NCBI GenBank assembly: GCA_003644215.1 | Contig: QNBU01000086.1 | Coordinates: forward strand, 1-5,502 | Direction: 5' to 3' | Source of the DNA: Planctomycetota bacterium | GTDB taxonomy: Bacteria; Planctomycetota; Phycisphaerae; Sedimentisphaerales; Anaerohalosphaeraceae | Length of the DNA: 5,502 nt | Part shown: positions 5,235-5,502 of the stretch, piece by piece | Numbering within the stretch: the stretch's first letter is position 1 | Layout of the letters: each line of letters opens with the position of its first letter | Made by a program: the position numbers and the translations under genes | Notes under the pieces: model-generated | The model's input: the letters and a program-made list of their open reading frames with translations, nothing else | The model's database searches: none | Told to the model about the DNA's origin: nothing

Positions 5235-5502
5235 CTATTCGGACTCTTTCAGATACAAAATCCGCGTGCAATTGGAACAACAAACAATTTCATCTTTGCC
5301 GGTAAGTACATTGACAATCTCAGACGGGACTCTCATAAAACAGCCGCCGCAACTATAAGACTGCGATTTCTCATCGACCTGCTCAACTTCGGCCATGGCC
5401 TCACCATCATAGGTATCAGCGACACGATTAAAAAACCGAAGCGCCTCAGCGGGAATGTCCTTGGTCGCAGCATCCCACTCAACCTGAATCTCAGCGATAT
5501 CT
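5235..5502 (-). CDS. C4-type zinc-ribbon protein (DUF164/CT398-like), 5' end missing
   Basis: Only the last 88 codons are in the window; the frame enters from the right edge and stops at TAG 5235-5237. The visible C-terminus has a zinc ribbon: SCGGC (Cys51 and Cys54 of the visible part), then IVCCSNCTRILY with Cys75 and Cys78 as the second CxxC pair and an extra Cys74. The pattern of CxxC, about 20 residues, deivxCxxCxRiLY at the very C-terminus is that of the zf-RING_7/DUF164 family (relatives: Chlamydia CT398, Helicobacter HP0958, Mycobacterium Rv2229c). Those proteins have a long N-terminal coiled-coil hairpin, here beyond the edge; the helical residues before the ribbon fit its end. Family members are suggested to act as nucleic-acid or protein adaptors, but the role here is unknown. 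The position just upstream of an RNase HI gene matches the mycobacterial arrangement. Confidence 0.85.
   Translation of the reverse strand, partial: DIAEIQVEWDAATKDIPAEALRFFNRVADTYDGEAMAEVEQVDEKSQSYSCGGCFMRVPSEIVNVLTGKDEIVCCSNCTRILYLKESE

Overview
The window looks like chromosomal DNA of a diderm (outer-membrane) bacterium with moderate G+C. It carries a lipid A acyltransferase gene, a lipoprotein gene with a signal-peptidase-II type leader, and E. coli-like promoters. A planctomycete (Phycisphaerae-like) or related PVC host is my best guess from the gene mix and the REP-like palindromes. That is an inference; no rRNA or marker gene here settles it. I saw no CRISPR array, tRNA, rRNA or transposase.

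Layout from left to right. Positions 1-1563 (minus strand) hold a long coiled-coil lipoprotein gene that is still open at the left edge, so its 3' end is missing. Positions 1564-1829 are intergenic and hold a good minus-strand promoter, a leader of about 135 nt with inverted repeats, and a weak terminator-like hairpin. Positions 1830-2777 (minus) encode an LpxL/HtrB-type lipid A acyltransferase. The divergent intergenic region 2778-2998 holds two back-to-back sigma70-type promoters, whose -35 boxes form one inverted repeat, and a REPIN-like pair of inverted REP palindromes in the acyltransferase leader. Positions 2999-4081 (plus) encode a membrane-anchored S49 peptidase (SppA). It meets, tail to tail with a 4-bp gap, a minus-strand gene at 4086-5150 that fuses an RNase HI domain to a complete PurN (GAR formyltransferase) domain. 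Upstream of that is a strong intrinsic terminator and then the 3' end of a C4 zinc-ribbon (DUF164/CT398-like) gene that runs off the right edge.

The left and middle genes (lipoprotein, lipid A acyltransferase, signal peptide peptidase) share an envelope theme; lpxL and sppA share one divergent control region. The right part resembles the mycobacterial neighbourhood in which a zinc-ribbon gene (Rv2229c) precedes a two-domain RNase HI (Rv2228c), but here the C-terminal partner is a purine-synthesis enzyme instead of a phosphatase. The most notable observations are this RNase HI-PurN fusion, the REPIN-like doublet, the divergent promoter geometry, and the structured leader of the lipoprotein gene.
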